A stretch of DNA of 55,557 nucleotides from JBOICV01 sp050740255 (GCA_050740255.1 JBOICV010000116.1:1-55557), one strand, 5' to 3'. Shown: positions 17,243-26,467, counted from the first letter of the stretch. Notes: generated from the letters alone by a model not told the origin. Program-made: numbers and translations.

Positions 17243-18650
17243 GCACGCGCTTCTCGATCATTTCGGCCAGGAGGCCCGTGCTTTGCTCGTCGAGAATCTG
17301 CGTGATGCGGCGCGAGCGCGCCTGCAGCGCAGAGTTGGCGAACAGCAACGGTACCGCGATCCCCAGGCCCAGCAAGGTCGCGATCATGGCCTGACCGATG
17401 CCGGCCGCCATCAGCTTGGGATCGCCCGAACCGGATTCGGTGATGACCTGGAAGGTATGAATCATGCCGACCACGGTGCCGACCAGGCCTAGCAGCGGGC
17501 CCGCCGCGACCGCCAGCTTGAGGAAAGACTGGCCGCGCTCCAGCGGCGGCGTTTCCTTCAATACCGCCTCGGAAATGCGCAGCTCGACCACCTCGGCTTC
17601 CTCACCGGACTTCGGCGCGTTGCTGCCCTTGAAGGCCAGCAGCACGCGGCCCAGCGGATTGTCGGCGCTGAGCTGCCGCAGGTTGGCGAGCTGCTGGTTC
17701 ACCTTGACGTTGGTGAGGGTCAGGAACAGGAACTGGTAGATCGCAACGATGGCGCCGATCGCGCCAACCAGCAGGATGATATAACCCACCGCCTCGCCTT
17801 GGGCGATGCGGTCGAGCATGTTCGGCCGTTGCGAGAACAGGCCCAGCAGCACGCCGCGGGTCGGATCGACCACCATCGAATGGTAGCCACTGTCTTCCTC
17901 CTCGAAGTCCTCGGCGATGTCACCGAAGTCGCCGGGCGGCTGCTTGGGCGGGGTCGAGAAGGCATTGCTGCCGGTGGTGTATTCGAGGAACTCGCCCTCG
18001 CTCACCGCGACGAAGGGGCCGACGCGAGTGACGGTCTTGTCCGTCTGCGAACCGTCCGGGGCCGTGACCTTGGCTTTGATACGGGTAATCTTACCGCCCT
18101 CGGTCATCTCGCGCTGCATTTCGAACCAGAAGCGTTGCAGCTCCCCTATCGGCGGCATGGTCTTGGTCTGCGCCAACCGGTCAATCTGGGCGACGCGCGT
18201 CGGAAACTGCGCGGTCAGCATCGAGTTGCGCGCCACGGTGGCGAAATCGCCGGCGGTCTGGCGCATCACGCCGAACAGTTCGCCGAGATTGCCCGCCTTG
18301 ACGTCGCGCGCCTGCAACAGCTCGCCGATCAGAATGTCGTTCTGCTCGAACTGCTTGGCCAGCGCCGCGGACTGGGCTTCCAGTTGCGACTTCTCGGCTT
18401 CTGCCTCGCGCAGCAACTGTCCCTGCTGGTCGCGCGCGGCAGCGAAGCGGGCTTCGCGCTCGGCGTTGACCTTGGCATCGCGGGCATCGGCGGAGCGCAC
18501 CTGCTCCAGCAGCTCGTCGAGGGTCCTGGCGCCGGTGGCCGGCGCCGGTTCCGCGGCCAGCGCCAAGGGCAGGCCGATGACGCCCACGACGACGACCAGG
18601 GAAACCCCAGCCAGGAGGCGGCGGCTTGCGAATTTGAAAATGTTCTTCAT
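17235..18650 (-). CDS. ttpC: TtpC-like long ExbB-family protein
   Basis: 471 residues. A signal sequence (cleaved near ALAAEP) is followed by a coiled-coil periplasmic region (about 40-115) and a mixed domain to about 280. The C-terminal half is a MotA/TolQ/ExbB channel with three transmembrane helices, containing VAAGPLLGLVGTVVGMIHTF and IGQAMIATLLGLGIAVP. This architecture is that of TtpC of the Vibrio TonB2 system, which is needed for TonB2 but not TonB1 activity. It starts 3 bp after the DUF3450 gene. Confidence 0.88.
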   Translation of the reverse strand: MKNIFKFASRRLLAGVSLVVVVGVIGLPLALAAEPAPATGARTLDELLEQVRSADARDAKVNAEREARFAAARDQQGQLLREAEAEKSQLEAQSAALAKQFEQNDILIGELLQARDVKAGNLGELFGVMRQTAGDFATVARNSMLTAQFPTRVAQIDRLAQTKTMPPIGELQRFWFEMQREMTEGGKITRIKAKVTAPDGSQTDKTVTRVGPFVAVSEGEFLEYTTGSNAFSTPPKQPPGDFGDIAEDFEEEDSGYHSMVVDPTRGVLLGLFSQRPNMLDRIAQGEAVGYIILLVGAIGAIVAIYQFLFLTLTNVKVNQQLANLRQLSADNPLGRVLLAFKGSNAPKSGEEAEVVELRISEAVLKETPPLERGQSFLKLAVAAGPLLGLVGTVVGMIHTFQVITESGSGDPKLMAAGIGQAMIATLLGLGIAVPLLFANSALQARSRRITQILDEQSTGLLAEMIEKRVHA

Positions 18651-18653
18651 GAC

Positions 18654-19430
18654 TTACTTGCTCCCCTTGCTGGCCGGGGCGGCTTGGGCGGCAGCCTGGA
18701 TCGGCACGATCAACAGGTTCGGCGAGGTCTGTTTGCGGGCGACCTTGAGCCCTTCCGTCACGCCGTCGGCGTAATCGTCGTCGTCGGTCCACTCCTTCTT
18801 GTCGCGGTCCCAGTAACCGGTCTCGGCGCCGTCCGGAGTCTGGTAGAACAGACCAACGCGGCCGACGCGCAGGAAGTCCACTTCCTTGTCGCCGAGCTTG
18901 TCGCGGTAGGCTTCGATGGTGCGGCCATACTCCATTTCGATGCCGTAGGACTCGACGATGCGGCGATACTTCTCGGACACGGTCACGTCCGCGCGCGGCA
19001 TCATTTCCTTGAGCTTGGCGACCCGCGTCACGCGCTCTTCCTTCAGGAAGGGCATGTCCAGCAGGACGAACTGCTCCAGCGAACCGAGCATGCGGGTCAT
19101 CAAGGGCTGGATCTCGATGTTGGTGCGGTCCAGCTCGCGCGATTCGCTGCGGATCACCTCCATCTCTGCTTCCTGCGACTTGAGCTGTGCGCGCAGTTGC
19201 TGCAGGTAGAGCTTCAGGCCTTCGGATTCACGCAGAGTCGCGCGGTATTGCCCGGCGAGATCCTGGCTCTGTTCGGCCATCGCGTCGACCCGCTGCTGGC
19301 TCGCGACTTGCGCCACCAGCCATTGTTCGCCGGTCTTGACGACATCGCCGACCTTGGCGCCCCAAGCCATCACCGGCAGGGCAAGCAACAACGACCCGGC
19401 CAACACCGCTACCAATCCGTCACGCATCAT
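18654..19430 (-). CDS. DUF3450 periplasmic coiled-coil protein
   Basis: 258 residues. A signal peptide ending near MAWGAK is followed by a long coiled coil (about 45-120) and a conserved globular part with the DUF3450-typical stretches LVLLDMPFL-like (here FVLLDMPFLKEER) and VGLFYQT. DUF3450 genes precede ttpC-exbB-exbD-tonB-TPR in many marine gammaproteobacteria. The start at 19430 has GGAGGAGA upstream. It is first in the operon, so its promoter controls the set. A candidate operator lies at 19506-19523. Confidence 0.88.
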   Translation of the reverse strand: MMRDGLVAVLAGSLLLALPVMAWGAKVGDVVKTGEQWLVAQVASQQRVDAMAEQSQDLAGQYRATLRESEGLKLYLQQLRAQLKSQEAEMEVIRSESRELDRTNIEIQPLMTRMLGSLEQFVLLDMPFLKEERVTRVAKLKEMMPRADVTVSEKYRRIVESYGIEMEYGRTIEAYRDKLGDKEVDFLRVGRVGLFYQTPDGAETGYWDRDKKEWTDDDDYADGVTEGLKVARKQTSPNLLIVPIQAAAQAAPASKGSK

Positions 19431-19505
19431 CGCTATTCTCCTCCGAGAATTGCCTCGATCTTTTTTGAATCATAACCTCTTCGTATCCACCTTCGCCGCA
19501 ACGAA

Positions 19506-19523
19506 GGTATACAACCATGTGCC
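19506..19523. promoter_or_regulatory. Weak match to the GGTACAC/GTATACC operator before the TonB2 operon
   Basis: On the minus strand this site reads GGCACATGGTTGTATACC. It matches the consensus of the three sites at 48559, 52047 and 53192 except for two bases in the left arm. It lies 76 bp upstream of the DUF3450 start. It could tie the energiser to the TetR regulon; chance is not excluded. Confidence 0.4.
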
Positions 19524-19592
19524 GTAGCACGGGGTCCGGCAGGCAACAAACACTTCAACCTGGCGACGCTGTGGCGGAGAGGTCAGCCTATA

Positions 19593-20504
19593 TTACCGCA
19601 GGTGCTTGGCGAACCAGTCAACGGCTTCGCTGATGGCGGCGGATCGCGCCGGCGCTTCGTAAATCTCGAAGTGAGCGAACGGCAAAACCTTCAGGCGCTT
19701 GGGCTCAAGGGCGCGCGCGAAAGCCGCCTGGGACAGAGCCAGCGGGATGACGGCATCCGTTTCGGATGCAATCAGCAACAGCGGCGTCGGCGCGACCCGG
19801 TCAATCAGCGCTATGGGGCAATACTCGAACAGCGCCTCGACCGAAGGCGAGGTTACCCAGTTCACCCAGGTCGGCACCGGGACTGCTGCCAGCCTGGCCC
19901 AGGCGATCTCGGCCGGATCGTTGAGAATCGCCTGCGGCTCGCCGTTGAGTGCTGCGATCGGCACCTGCGCGGGCGCGCCGCCGGCGGCGATACGCTCGCG
20001 CTCCGCGATCATCTGCTTCATGCCCTCGCCCAGAGCCGCTTCGCCGATCATCACCTTGGCGCTCTCGCGGCCGTCGAGAAAGGGCACCAGCGCGACGATG
20101 CACTTGACCCGCCGGTCCACCGCGCCCACCGAGATCACATGGCCACCGCCAAAGCTGGTGCCCCACAGCCCGATGCGCTCCGGATCAACTTCGGGCAGAC
20201 CGCGCGCGAAGCTCACGGCATTGCGGAAGTCGGCGATCTGAATGTCCGGCATCCACTGCTGGCGCGGCACGCCGTCGCTGCTGCCCGTGGTGCGGTAGTC
20301 GAACACCAGACATTGGAAACCCGCGGCCGCGAAGCCCTCGGCGAACTTGTCGAGACGAACTTCCTTGACGCCGCCAAAGCCGTGCGCCATCACGATGGTC
20401 GGAAGGCGCTGGCTCTTTGCCATGGCGTCCGGGCGGTAAAACCAGCCCCGGCAGGTGACTCCTTCACTCTTGAATTCGATATCGCGTCTCATGCGGTTCT
20501 CCAT
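19593..20504 (-). CDS. Alpha/beta-hydrolase, dienelactone-hydrolase-like
   Basis: 303 residues without a signal peptide. The oxyanion region HGFGG lies at 41-45. The nucleophile elbow is G-T-S-F-G with Ser117. Asp232 or so (ASETDAVIP) and a late His in PFAHFEIYE complete the triad. The family acts on esters and small acyl substrates in the cytoplasm. Its ATG shares one base with the TAA of the TBDR gene (TAATG), so it is the third gene of a lipase-TBDR-hydrolase operon. It probably processes the imported product. Confidence 0.8.
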   Translation of the reverse strand: MENRMRRDIEFKSEGVTCRGWFYRPDAMAKSQRLPTIVMAHGFGGVKEVRLDKFAEGFAAAGFQCLVFDYRTTGSSDGVPRQQWMPDIQIADFRNAVSFARGLPEVDPERIGLWGTSFGGGHVISVGAVDRRVKCIVALVPFLDGRESAKVMIGEAALGEGMKQMIAERERIAAGGAPAQVPIAALNGEPQAILNDPAEIAWARLAAVPVPTWVNWVTSPSVEALFEYCPIALIDRVAPTPLLLIASETDAVIPLALSQAAFARALEPKRLKVLPFAHFEIYEAPARSAAISEAVDWFAKHLR

Positions 20505-23029
20505 TAGAACTTCACGATGAATCTCGCGCCGACGGTTCTCGGTGCCTGGTACGACACCAGTGTGCCGCCCACCGTCACCGTCTTGGCCGCCTGCGCAAAC
20601 ACGGCTTCGTTCTCGAGGTTCTTGGCGAACAGGATGAACTGCCAGGACCCGCCACCGGCGAAGGCTTCTCCTGCCATGCGCAGGCTCACGCTGGTCTGGC
20701 CGAACGCTTCCTGCGTCGTGGTGGGCCCGTTAAATATATCCAGGGGATATTCCGTCCGGTAGGCGTAGTCCAGCCGCAGCGTCGGATTCAAGGGAATGGA
20801 GATGGGCAGTTCCATGCCGACTCGCGTGGTCCATTTGGGCGCGCGCGGCAGGGTGTTGCCCGACAAGTCCTGCGGTCCGGCCTGGGGATTGAACGAGTCC
20901 GCTGCCATCAACTCCTCGAACTTCGCATCGAGGTAGGCGGCATTGCCGTCCAGCACCAGCCCGGCGAATGGAGTAAGCCAGGTGCCCTCGAGCTCGATTC
21001 CACTGATCTTCGCCTTCGCCGCATTGACGATTTCATTGGCGCCGGCGCGGAAAATGTTCGCCTGAAAATCCTGGTAGTCGTACAGGAACCCGGTCAGGTT
21101 TAGCTGCAACTGCCGCTCAAACCATTCCGACTTGAGGCCCAACTCGAGGGAATCGAGCACTTCCGGATCGAAGCTATCCGCGCAGGCGGACAAGTTGATG
21201 CCGCCGGCCTTGTAGCCGCGCGACTTGGTCAGATACACGAGCACGTCCTCGGCCGCGTCCCATTCGACACCCAGCTTGGGCGTGAACTGCCTCCACTGCA
21301 GATCGAAGGCGCGGCCCGCCTTGCATTCCGACATGTCAAGACTCACGCCGAGCAACACCGTGTCGGTGGTTTGCGTGCCCTGCTTGCGGTCCACCGTGTA
21401 GCGGGCGCCGGCAACCAGCCGCAGGGGGTCGAACAGCGAGTAGGTCGCTTCGCCGAACAGCGAGCGCGACCTGGTGTTCTGGTCGAGCTTGAAGGTTGCG
21501 TCCACCGGCACACCCACCTCGATACCCAACTGGGAGACGAGATCAAGCAGCGGTTCGAGCAAAATGGGCAAGAGGGGCAGATTGAACATCTGGCCGAGCC
21601 CGCCGGCGAGAGTCCCCGCCGAGACCGTGAGCGTCGGATCCAGAGTGGATTGAAGGTCATCCTTGAAATAAAAGCCACCCACCAACCACTTCAGCGACCC
21701 GACCTCACCAAAGATATTCAACTCCTGGCTGAAGGATCTCGAGGTTTCCTGGGTAGGAAAGCGGGCGAAGTTCGCATCCGTGCCATCGAGGTCCAGCAGG
21801 AAATCCAGGCCCGTCTTACGCGAGGCCGTGATGGAGCGCACGGTGACCGCCTCGATGGGAGTCCACTCGCCGGTCAGCGACTGCCCCGAGCCCGTGGTCT
21901 CGGTCAAGCCATCCAGATTGGTATAGAGGTCGTAAGGGTCCGGGTCGGTGCGGCCGTTGCCGAAGTTGCCGTTCGGCAGATTGAGGGGATCAGGGATATT
22001 CGCGGTCGGATTGAATGGTGCACCCACCTCCGTGAACTTGACCACCGAGCCCTCGAGTCGGTCATTGTACTGATCACCGCGCAGGGTGAAGGCCAGAGCG
22101 TCAGTCGCTTGCCACAGCGCAGTCGCTCGATAGGCGTAGCCTTCCGGCGCACCGAGATCCTCGCCAGTGGCTGCATTCGTCACGAAGCCCTCAGCCCGGT
22201 TGGTACGTCCCGCCACGCGCAGGCCGAGCCGATCGGCGATCAAGGGCAGGCCGAACGCCAGGTTCGCCGAACGCTGGCTGAAGCTGCCGAATTCAAGCGA
22301 GGTCGAGCTCTCGAACTCCTGCAAGCTCGGGATATTGGAGAACACGTTGATGGCGCCGCCCGTGGTGTTGCGGCCGTACAGGGTGCCTTGTGGCCCGCGC
22401 AAAGCCTCGATGCTCCGCAAGTCCAGGCCATCAATCGCCGCGCTGGTGGGTCGCGGGTAGTAAACGCCGTCAACGTTGGTGGCGATGCCGGGCTCGCCGC
22501 CGGCGATGTTGAATTCGTGACTGACGCCGCGCAGGGTGACCGCGAACTGCTGGAGCTGCGTCGCCACCGTCAGGGTCGGCACCTGCCCCTGCATGTCGAA
22601 CACGTTCTTGATGGATTTGTCCTCGAGCAGCTTTTCGCTGAACGCGCTCACGGCGATGGCTGTTTCCTGCAGCGATGAGTCGCGCTTGGTGGCAGTGACG
22701 ACGATCTCCTCGATCACGCGGCTGTGTGAAGGAGACGGTTCCGGCGCAGCCTGCGGCTCAGGCTCATTCACCGCGTTCGCCGGAGTCGCTTCGTCGGGTG
22801 CTGGAGCAGAACCTTCCTCCGGTTTGGCGGAGTCCGCCGACGTTGCCGGTTTGCTCTGCTCTGCACCCGCCGGGGCTTCAGGTGCTACTGAGTCCAGCAG
22901 CGAATCCAGTTCGTCCTGCGCTGCGGCCGGAGACGAGACGCAAGCCGCGCACAAGAGGACCGCGGCAACCAGCGACAAGCCGGTACGTTCCCAATCCACG
23001 GTAAATTTTCGTAACCGATTGGGCGTCAT
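20504..23029 (-). CDS. TonB-dependent outer-membrane receptor with acidic/Pro-Ala N-terminal extension
   Basis: About 841 residues from the ATG at 23029, which has AAAGGTG upstream and overlaps the lipase stop (ATGA). A signal peptide (cleaved near PAAAQ) is followed by an acidic motif QDELDSLLDSV, then about 65 residues rich in Pro, Ala and Glu, then the TonB box EEIVVTATKR. The plug domain has the TLYGRNTTGGAINV motif, and the 22-strand barrel ends with the terminal aromatic in VKF. It belongs to the iron-complex/vitamin/organic-ligand type without carboxypeptidase-like domains. The genetic link to a lipase and a hydrolase suggests a lipid or ester ligand. Confidence 0.92.
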   Translation of the reverse strand: MTPNRLRKFTVDWERTGLSLVAAVLLCAACVSSPAAAQDELDSLLDSVAPEAPAGAEQSKPATSADSAKPEEGSAPAPDEATPANAVNEPEPQAAPEPSPSHSRVIEEIVVTATKRDSSLQETAIAVSAFSEKLLEDKSIKNVFDMQGQVPTLTVATQLQQFAVTLRGVSHEFNIAGGEPGIATNVDGVYYPRPTSAAIDGLDLRSIEALRGPQGTLYGRNTTGGAINVFSNIPSLQEFESSTSLEFGSFSQRSANLAFGLPLIADRLGLRVAGRTNRAEGFVTNAATGEDLGAPEGYAYRATALWQATDALAFTLRGDQYNDRLEGSVVKFTEVGAPFNPTANIPDPLNLPNGNFGNGRTDPDPYDLYTNLDGLTETTGSGQSLTGEWTPIEAVTVRSITASRKTGLDFLLDLDGTDANFARFPTQETSRSFSQELNIFGEVGSLKWLVGGFYFKDDLQSTLDPTLTVSAGTLAGGLGQMFNLPLLPILLEPLLDLVSQLGIEVGVPVDATFKLDQNTRSRSLFGEATYSLFDPLRLVAGARYTVDRKQGTQTTDTVLLGVSLDMSECKAGRAFDLQWRQFTPKLGVEWDAAEDVLVYLTKSRGYKAGGINLSACADSFDPEVLDSLELGLKSEWFERQLQLNLTGFLYDYQDFQANIFRAGANEIVNAAKAKISGIELEGTWLTPFAGLVLDGNAAYLDAKFEELMAADSFNPQAGPQDLSGNTLPRAPKWTTRVGMELPISIPLNPTLRLDYAYRTEYPLDIFNGPTTTQEAFGQTSVSLRMAGEAFAGGGSWQFILFAKNLENEAVFAQAAKTVTVGGTLVSYQAPRTVGARFIVKF

Positions 23030-24105
23030 GATTGTTTGCACCTTTGTGGCACATAGTCTTTGAGCGGCGGCTCCGCCGGAACGCGCGGGTAGAACGTCAG
23101 TTGCTCGACGATTTCCACGGCGGCGGTTCCCAAATCAATCAGGAACGTGGCGGGGTTGACGCCGGGCATGAAGGGCTGCAGGCACACCGACGGGGGAATG
23201 CGCGAGGGGTCCGCCGGCCCCTCGTGGGTGAGCGCATCCATCGCCAGGGCGTAGGCCATCGCGTCGGAAGTGCCGATCGTCAGGTGATCGGCTAGCTGCA
23301 CCGGACACAGGTCCTGCACCGCCACGTTCTCGACATTGTCGCCACCGGCCAGCGAGGAGGTGCCGCTGTCATCGAGGTTGGGCTGCACGAACTCGTCGGT
23401 ATGCGTGTAGATGTTGGTATAGGCAATTTGCGGGTAAGTCTCCGTGTCGCAGTTCAGAGCGCGCGTGTAAGCGGAAGCGGAATTCTGCTGCCAGACCGCC
23501 GGGGCGCAGCCGCCAATCAGACACAGGATGGTGACGACCGGCGTACCGTGGTTGGCCGCGGCGAACGACACCAGGTCTTCCACCATGTCGCGCGTGCCGG
23601 GCCAATAACGCAGAGCCCAGCGCGGGGCGTGCCCGCCGAGGCTTTGGCCGAGGATCTGGATCTTGCGACCGGTGATGCGGTGCATCTCGCGGATGGCGAA
23701 GACGACGAATTCCGCCGACTCCTGGATGTCGCTCATCGCCTGATTCGGCAGGGCGACCGTGCACCAGGGCCAGCCCAGGGCATCCAGCGCGGGAATGTAA
23801 TTCCAACCGTAATTCAGGTCGGGCGTGACCGCCGTGGCATGGACCAGCAGGATCGCCGGGCGCTGCGCCGTTTCCAGCCCCGGCGAGCAATTCAGGCTGG
23901 CGCGCAGCGTTTCCTCAGAGGAGCCCAAAGCGGGGCCGGCGCTGCCGGCCGCCGGGTCGTTGCTAGACGGCAAACCTGCGCTGTCGGACGACGGTCCGCA
24001 GGCTTGGAGCAATACCAGTGACAAACCCAGCGCCACTGCGCGAAGAACCGCGCCGCCTCCCCCGCTGCGCCACATGGAATGTCGTATCATGGCTGTAATA
24101 TGCAT
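23026..24105 (-). CDS. Lipoprotein lipase (triacylglycerol-lipase-like)
   Basis: Up to 359 residues. ATGs at 24105, 24090 and 24075 are all possible and none has a clear ribosome site. The signal ends in lipobox LQAC (Cys36), so it is probably an outer-membrane lipoprotein. ILLVHAT provides the oxyanion region and GQSLGG (Ser155) the nucleophile elbow. Several Cys pairs fit a secreted lipase of the class-2/LipA fold. It is the first gene of the operon with the TBDR, and its stop overlaps the TBDR start. It may release fatty acyl or ester products at the cell surface for uptake. Confidence 0.8.
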   Translation of the reverse strand: MHITAMIRHSMWRSGGGGAVLRAVALGLSLVLLQACGPSSDSAGLPSSNDPAAGSAGPALGSSEETLRASLNCSPGLETAQRPAILLVHATAVTPDLNYGWNYIPALDALGWPWCTVALPNQAMSDIQESAEFVVFAIREMHRITGRKIQILGQSLGGHAPRWALRYWPGTRDMVEDLVSFAAANHGTPVVTILCLIGGCAPAVWQQNSASAYTRALNCDTETYPQIAYTNIYTHTDEFVQPNLDDSGTSSLAGGDNVENVAVQDLCPVQLADHLTIGTSDAMAYALAMDALTHEGPADPSRIPPSVCLQPFMPGVNPATFLIDLGTAAVEIVEQLTFYPRVPAEPPLKDYVPQRCKQS

Positions 24106-24131
24106 GTATCATTTACAAGCAATGATTCATT
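24084..24131. promoter_or_regulatory. Candidate operator region between lipase and TetR/QsdR-like gene
   Basis: The heptamer GTATCAT occurs at 24084-24090 and 24106-24112, 22 bp (two helical turns) apart. An 11-bp palindrome AATGATTCATT lies at 24121-24131. The AT-rich 83-bp gap between the divergent genes is the natural binding place for the regulator. Confidence 0.45.
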
Positions 24132-24188
24132 CTTGCATCATATTAAGAATTTTGTCAACTCGATGCGCGCGACGCCAGAAGCCAGCTA

Positions 24189-24797
24189 ATGCCTAAGATC
24201 GCAGCAGACCCACGCAGCCCGATGGCGCGCCAGCTGTCGGGAGAGCTGGCCTCTAAAGTCACGCCGCTGGACGCCTTTAAGCTGGCGCGCAAGAAATTCC
24301 TGGCGGGCGAACGCGTTGACATGGGGCTGCTGGCGGACGAGCTGGGTGTCAGCCGCGTCACGCTTTACCGCTGGGCCGGCTCGCGCGAGAACCTGCTGAC
24401 GGAAATCATGTGGTCGCTCGTCAGCCGCGCGCTGGAGGAGGAAGGCAAGCGCACTCGCGCCAAGGGCGGCGAGCGCGTCGCCATCATCACGGCGCATTTC
24501 ATCAATGGGGTGATTGCCCATCCCGGCATGCAGGCTTTCCTCGATCGCGAAGGCGAAGCCGCCATGCGCCTGGTCACCAGTACCGCCGGTGAATTCCAGA
24601 AACGACTGATCAAGGAAATCCGCCGATTGCTGGCCGAGGAGGTTGAGCGGCGCCAGTACAAGCCTTCCATCCCGCTTGACGATCTGGCCTACGCCGTGGT
24701 CCGCCTCGGGGAATCGTATGCCTACCGACGCTTCATCACCGGCAAAGCAGCGGACGCACGCGGCGTGGAGCAGTTGCTCAAGCTGTTGCTCCGGTAG
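24189..24797 (+). CDS. TetR-family regulator, QsdR-like
   Basis: 202 residues. The helix-turn-helix part is MGLLADELGVSRVTLYRWAG with SRENLL following, which matches the QsdR branch (Y-R-W rather than Y-x-H-F). The ligand domain contains FINGVIAHPGMQAFLDRE and RRFITGKAADA, also typical of QsdR proteins, which were first described beside a quorum-signal lactonase. It is divergent from the lipase-TBDR-hydrolase operon and is its likely repressor. The inducer would be an acyl or lipid-like molecule (inference). Confidence 0.85.
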   Translation: MPKIAADPRSPMARQLSGELASKVTPLDAFKLARKKFLAGERVDMGLLADELGVSRVTLYRWAGSRENLLTEIMWSLVSRALEEEGKRTRAKGGERVAIITAHFINGVIAHPGMQAFLDREGEAAMRLVTSTAGEFQKRLIKEIRRLLAEEVERRQYKPSIPLDDLAYAVVRLGESYAYRRFITGKAADARGVEQLLKLLLR

Positions 24798-24994
24798 CCG
24801 TGTGCGGTCGCCAGTTCAGCAACCTGGCGCGCCGCGCCGTCGTCAGCGAGGAAAGCGCAGAGCATCTGCGCCAGCTCATTCCGCACGCCGAGGTCGTTGA
24901 CATCCAGAGCACAGGACATATGGTGGCCGGTGACCGCAACGATCACTTCAACGCCGCAGTGCTGGCGTTTCTACGGCGTCATCCTCCCGGCTGA
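24798..24994 (+). pseudogene. C-terminal relic of an alpha/beta-hydrolase
   Basis: The frame ending at 24994 reads VVSEESAEHLRQLIPHAEVV, then GHMVAGDRNDHFNAAVLAFL. The G-H-M-V-A-G-D-x-N-D motif carries the catalytic His of a well-known alpha/beta-hydrolase subgroup. The nucleophile and lid parts are missing. It begins immediately at the stop codon of the QsdR-like gene, so a deletion probably fused the two. Confidence 0.75.
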
Positions 24995-25021
24995 TACCGC
25001 GCAATGGCAAGATCACAGTAA

Positions 25022-26449
25022 ATGAAATGGCTCCCCCGCTGTCTTCTTGTTCTGTGCTTCGTCTCGCTTGCGCCGCAGTTATCGCCGGTGCATGCGGCAG
25101 CGGCGCGCTCGTGTGATGCAGCCGATCCACTACTACGGTCAAACCTGCCGGCAGTTCTTGCAGCTCGCAGCGGATCGCCGTCGCATCTGCTGATCCATTG
25201 GTATCAGCGGCTCGCACGCCACCAGCAAGCCGCTGAAGCGGCGCGGGCGCAGGACGGCGACTGGCCCGCCGGCGAACAAAACCCCTATCGGCTGAGACAG
25301 GCGCGCCTCATGTTGAACCGGGGATTGCCGCGCGACGCCGAGCGTGCGCTGCGCTCTCTGCGTGAGCCGCTCACACCGGAGGACATCGAGACACGCCAGA
25401 CCCTGCTTGCGGTCAGCCTGATGCAGCAGCAGCGCTTTGCGGCTACCGTTGAAACGCTGGAAGACACGCAAGGCTTTCCGCGCAGCAGCCTTTATAACCA
25501 CTTCAATCTTGCCACCTCGCTCATCGGCCGCGGCAGCCCGCTCGAAGGCATGGCGCTGCTGGATGAACTGGGCATGGTGACGGCGGAAGATGCCGCCGTA
25601 TTGACGCTGCGTGATCGCGCCAATCTGGCGCTGGGCTGGACCTGGCTGAACTTGAACGAGGGCGCCAGCGCACGGCATATGTTCAAGCGGGTCCGGCTGA
25701 GCGGTCTGCATTCCAATATGGCGCTGCTGGGGCTGGGGTGGAGCGAACTGGCGCCCGAAGGCACGCCGCAGCGGATCGCCTTCAAGCGCGAACTGCGTTG
25801 CGCCGATGTTCAGACGGCGCCGAAATCGGTGAGGTTGCTGCTGTTCAAGTCCAGCCATTGCCGGCCGAGCGACAAACCTTCGATGTTCTCCTTCCACCAC
25901 AGCTTCGCCTTTGAGCCCGGCGCCTTGGGCGCAGCGCGTTTTCGCCGCGCCCTGGCACCCTGGCACGAACTGGGCCGCCGCGACGCACAGGATCCGGCCG
26001 TCCAGGAAGCACTGCTGGCGACCGGTTACGCCTATGAGCAGCTCGGCGCCTCGGCTCAGGCGCGTAGCGCTTATCAGACCGCCGTGCAGGCTTACGAAAA
26101 AGAGATGAAGCGGCTTGACGCGCTACAGACAAACTTGCGTGGCTCCGAATCTGATCCCGCCGCCCTCATCACTGAGCAGACTTACTCTGAGGAGTTCGGC
26201 AGCCTGGGCAACCGACCCCCGTTCACCCAGGCGCTCACCGACCTCGAATCACTCCGGCAGTGCATCGAGCGGCGCGATGCTTCGCACCCCAGGCGCCCAG
26301 CGCTGATTGCCACCCACGAAGCGCTGCAAGTGCTGCTGCACCGGCAAGCTCTCGATGATTTGTCTGAACGGCGCAAACGGTTGCAGACTTATCTGACACG
26401 CGCGCGCCTGGGGCTGGCCGCAATGAATGAGACGGACCTCACGCGCTGA
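25022..26449 (+). CDS. Unrecognised secreted helical-repeat protein
   Basis: 475 residues with a clear signal peptide (MKWLPR, then a Leu/Val core, cleavage near VHAAA). The rest is alpha-helical with TPR-like pairs (for example LLATGYAYEQLGASAQARSA) and ends in a probable coiled coil (about 355-465) rich in Arg/Leu. I do not recognise a family. It follows the hydrolase relic by 27 bp and is convergent with another exported protein. A periplasmic scaffold role is possible by structure only. Confidence 0.6.
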   Translation: MKWLPRCLLVLCFVSLAPQLSPVHAAAARSCDAADPLLRSNLPAVLAARSGSPSHLLIHWYQRLARHQQAAEAARAQDGDWPAGEQNPYRLRQARLMLNRGLPRDAERALRSLREPLTPEDIETRQTLLAVSLMQQQRFAATVETLEDTQGFPRSSLYNHFNLATSLIGRGSPLEGMALLDELGMVTAEDAAVLTLRDRANLALGWTWLNLNEGASARHMFKRVRLSGLHSNMALLGLGWSELAPEGTPQRIAFKRELRCADVQTAPKSVRLLLFKSSHCRPSDKPSMFSFHHSFAFEPGALGAARFRRALAPWHELGRRDAQDPAVQEALLATGYAYEQLGASAQARSAYQTAVQAYEKEMKRLDALQTNLRGSESDPAALITEQTYSEEFGSLGNRPPFTQALTDLESLRQCIERRDASHPRRPALIATHEALQVLLHRQALDDLSERRKRLQTYLTRARLGLAAMNETDLTR

Positions 26450-26467
26450 CTCGCACGCGCCGCCGCA

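Noticed and set aside
17799..19475. Plus-strand frame of 558 codons opposite the TonB2-type operon
   Set aside because: It spans parts of two unmistakable minus-strand genes (TtpC-like and DUF3450) and has no recognisable protein character.
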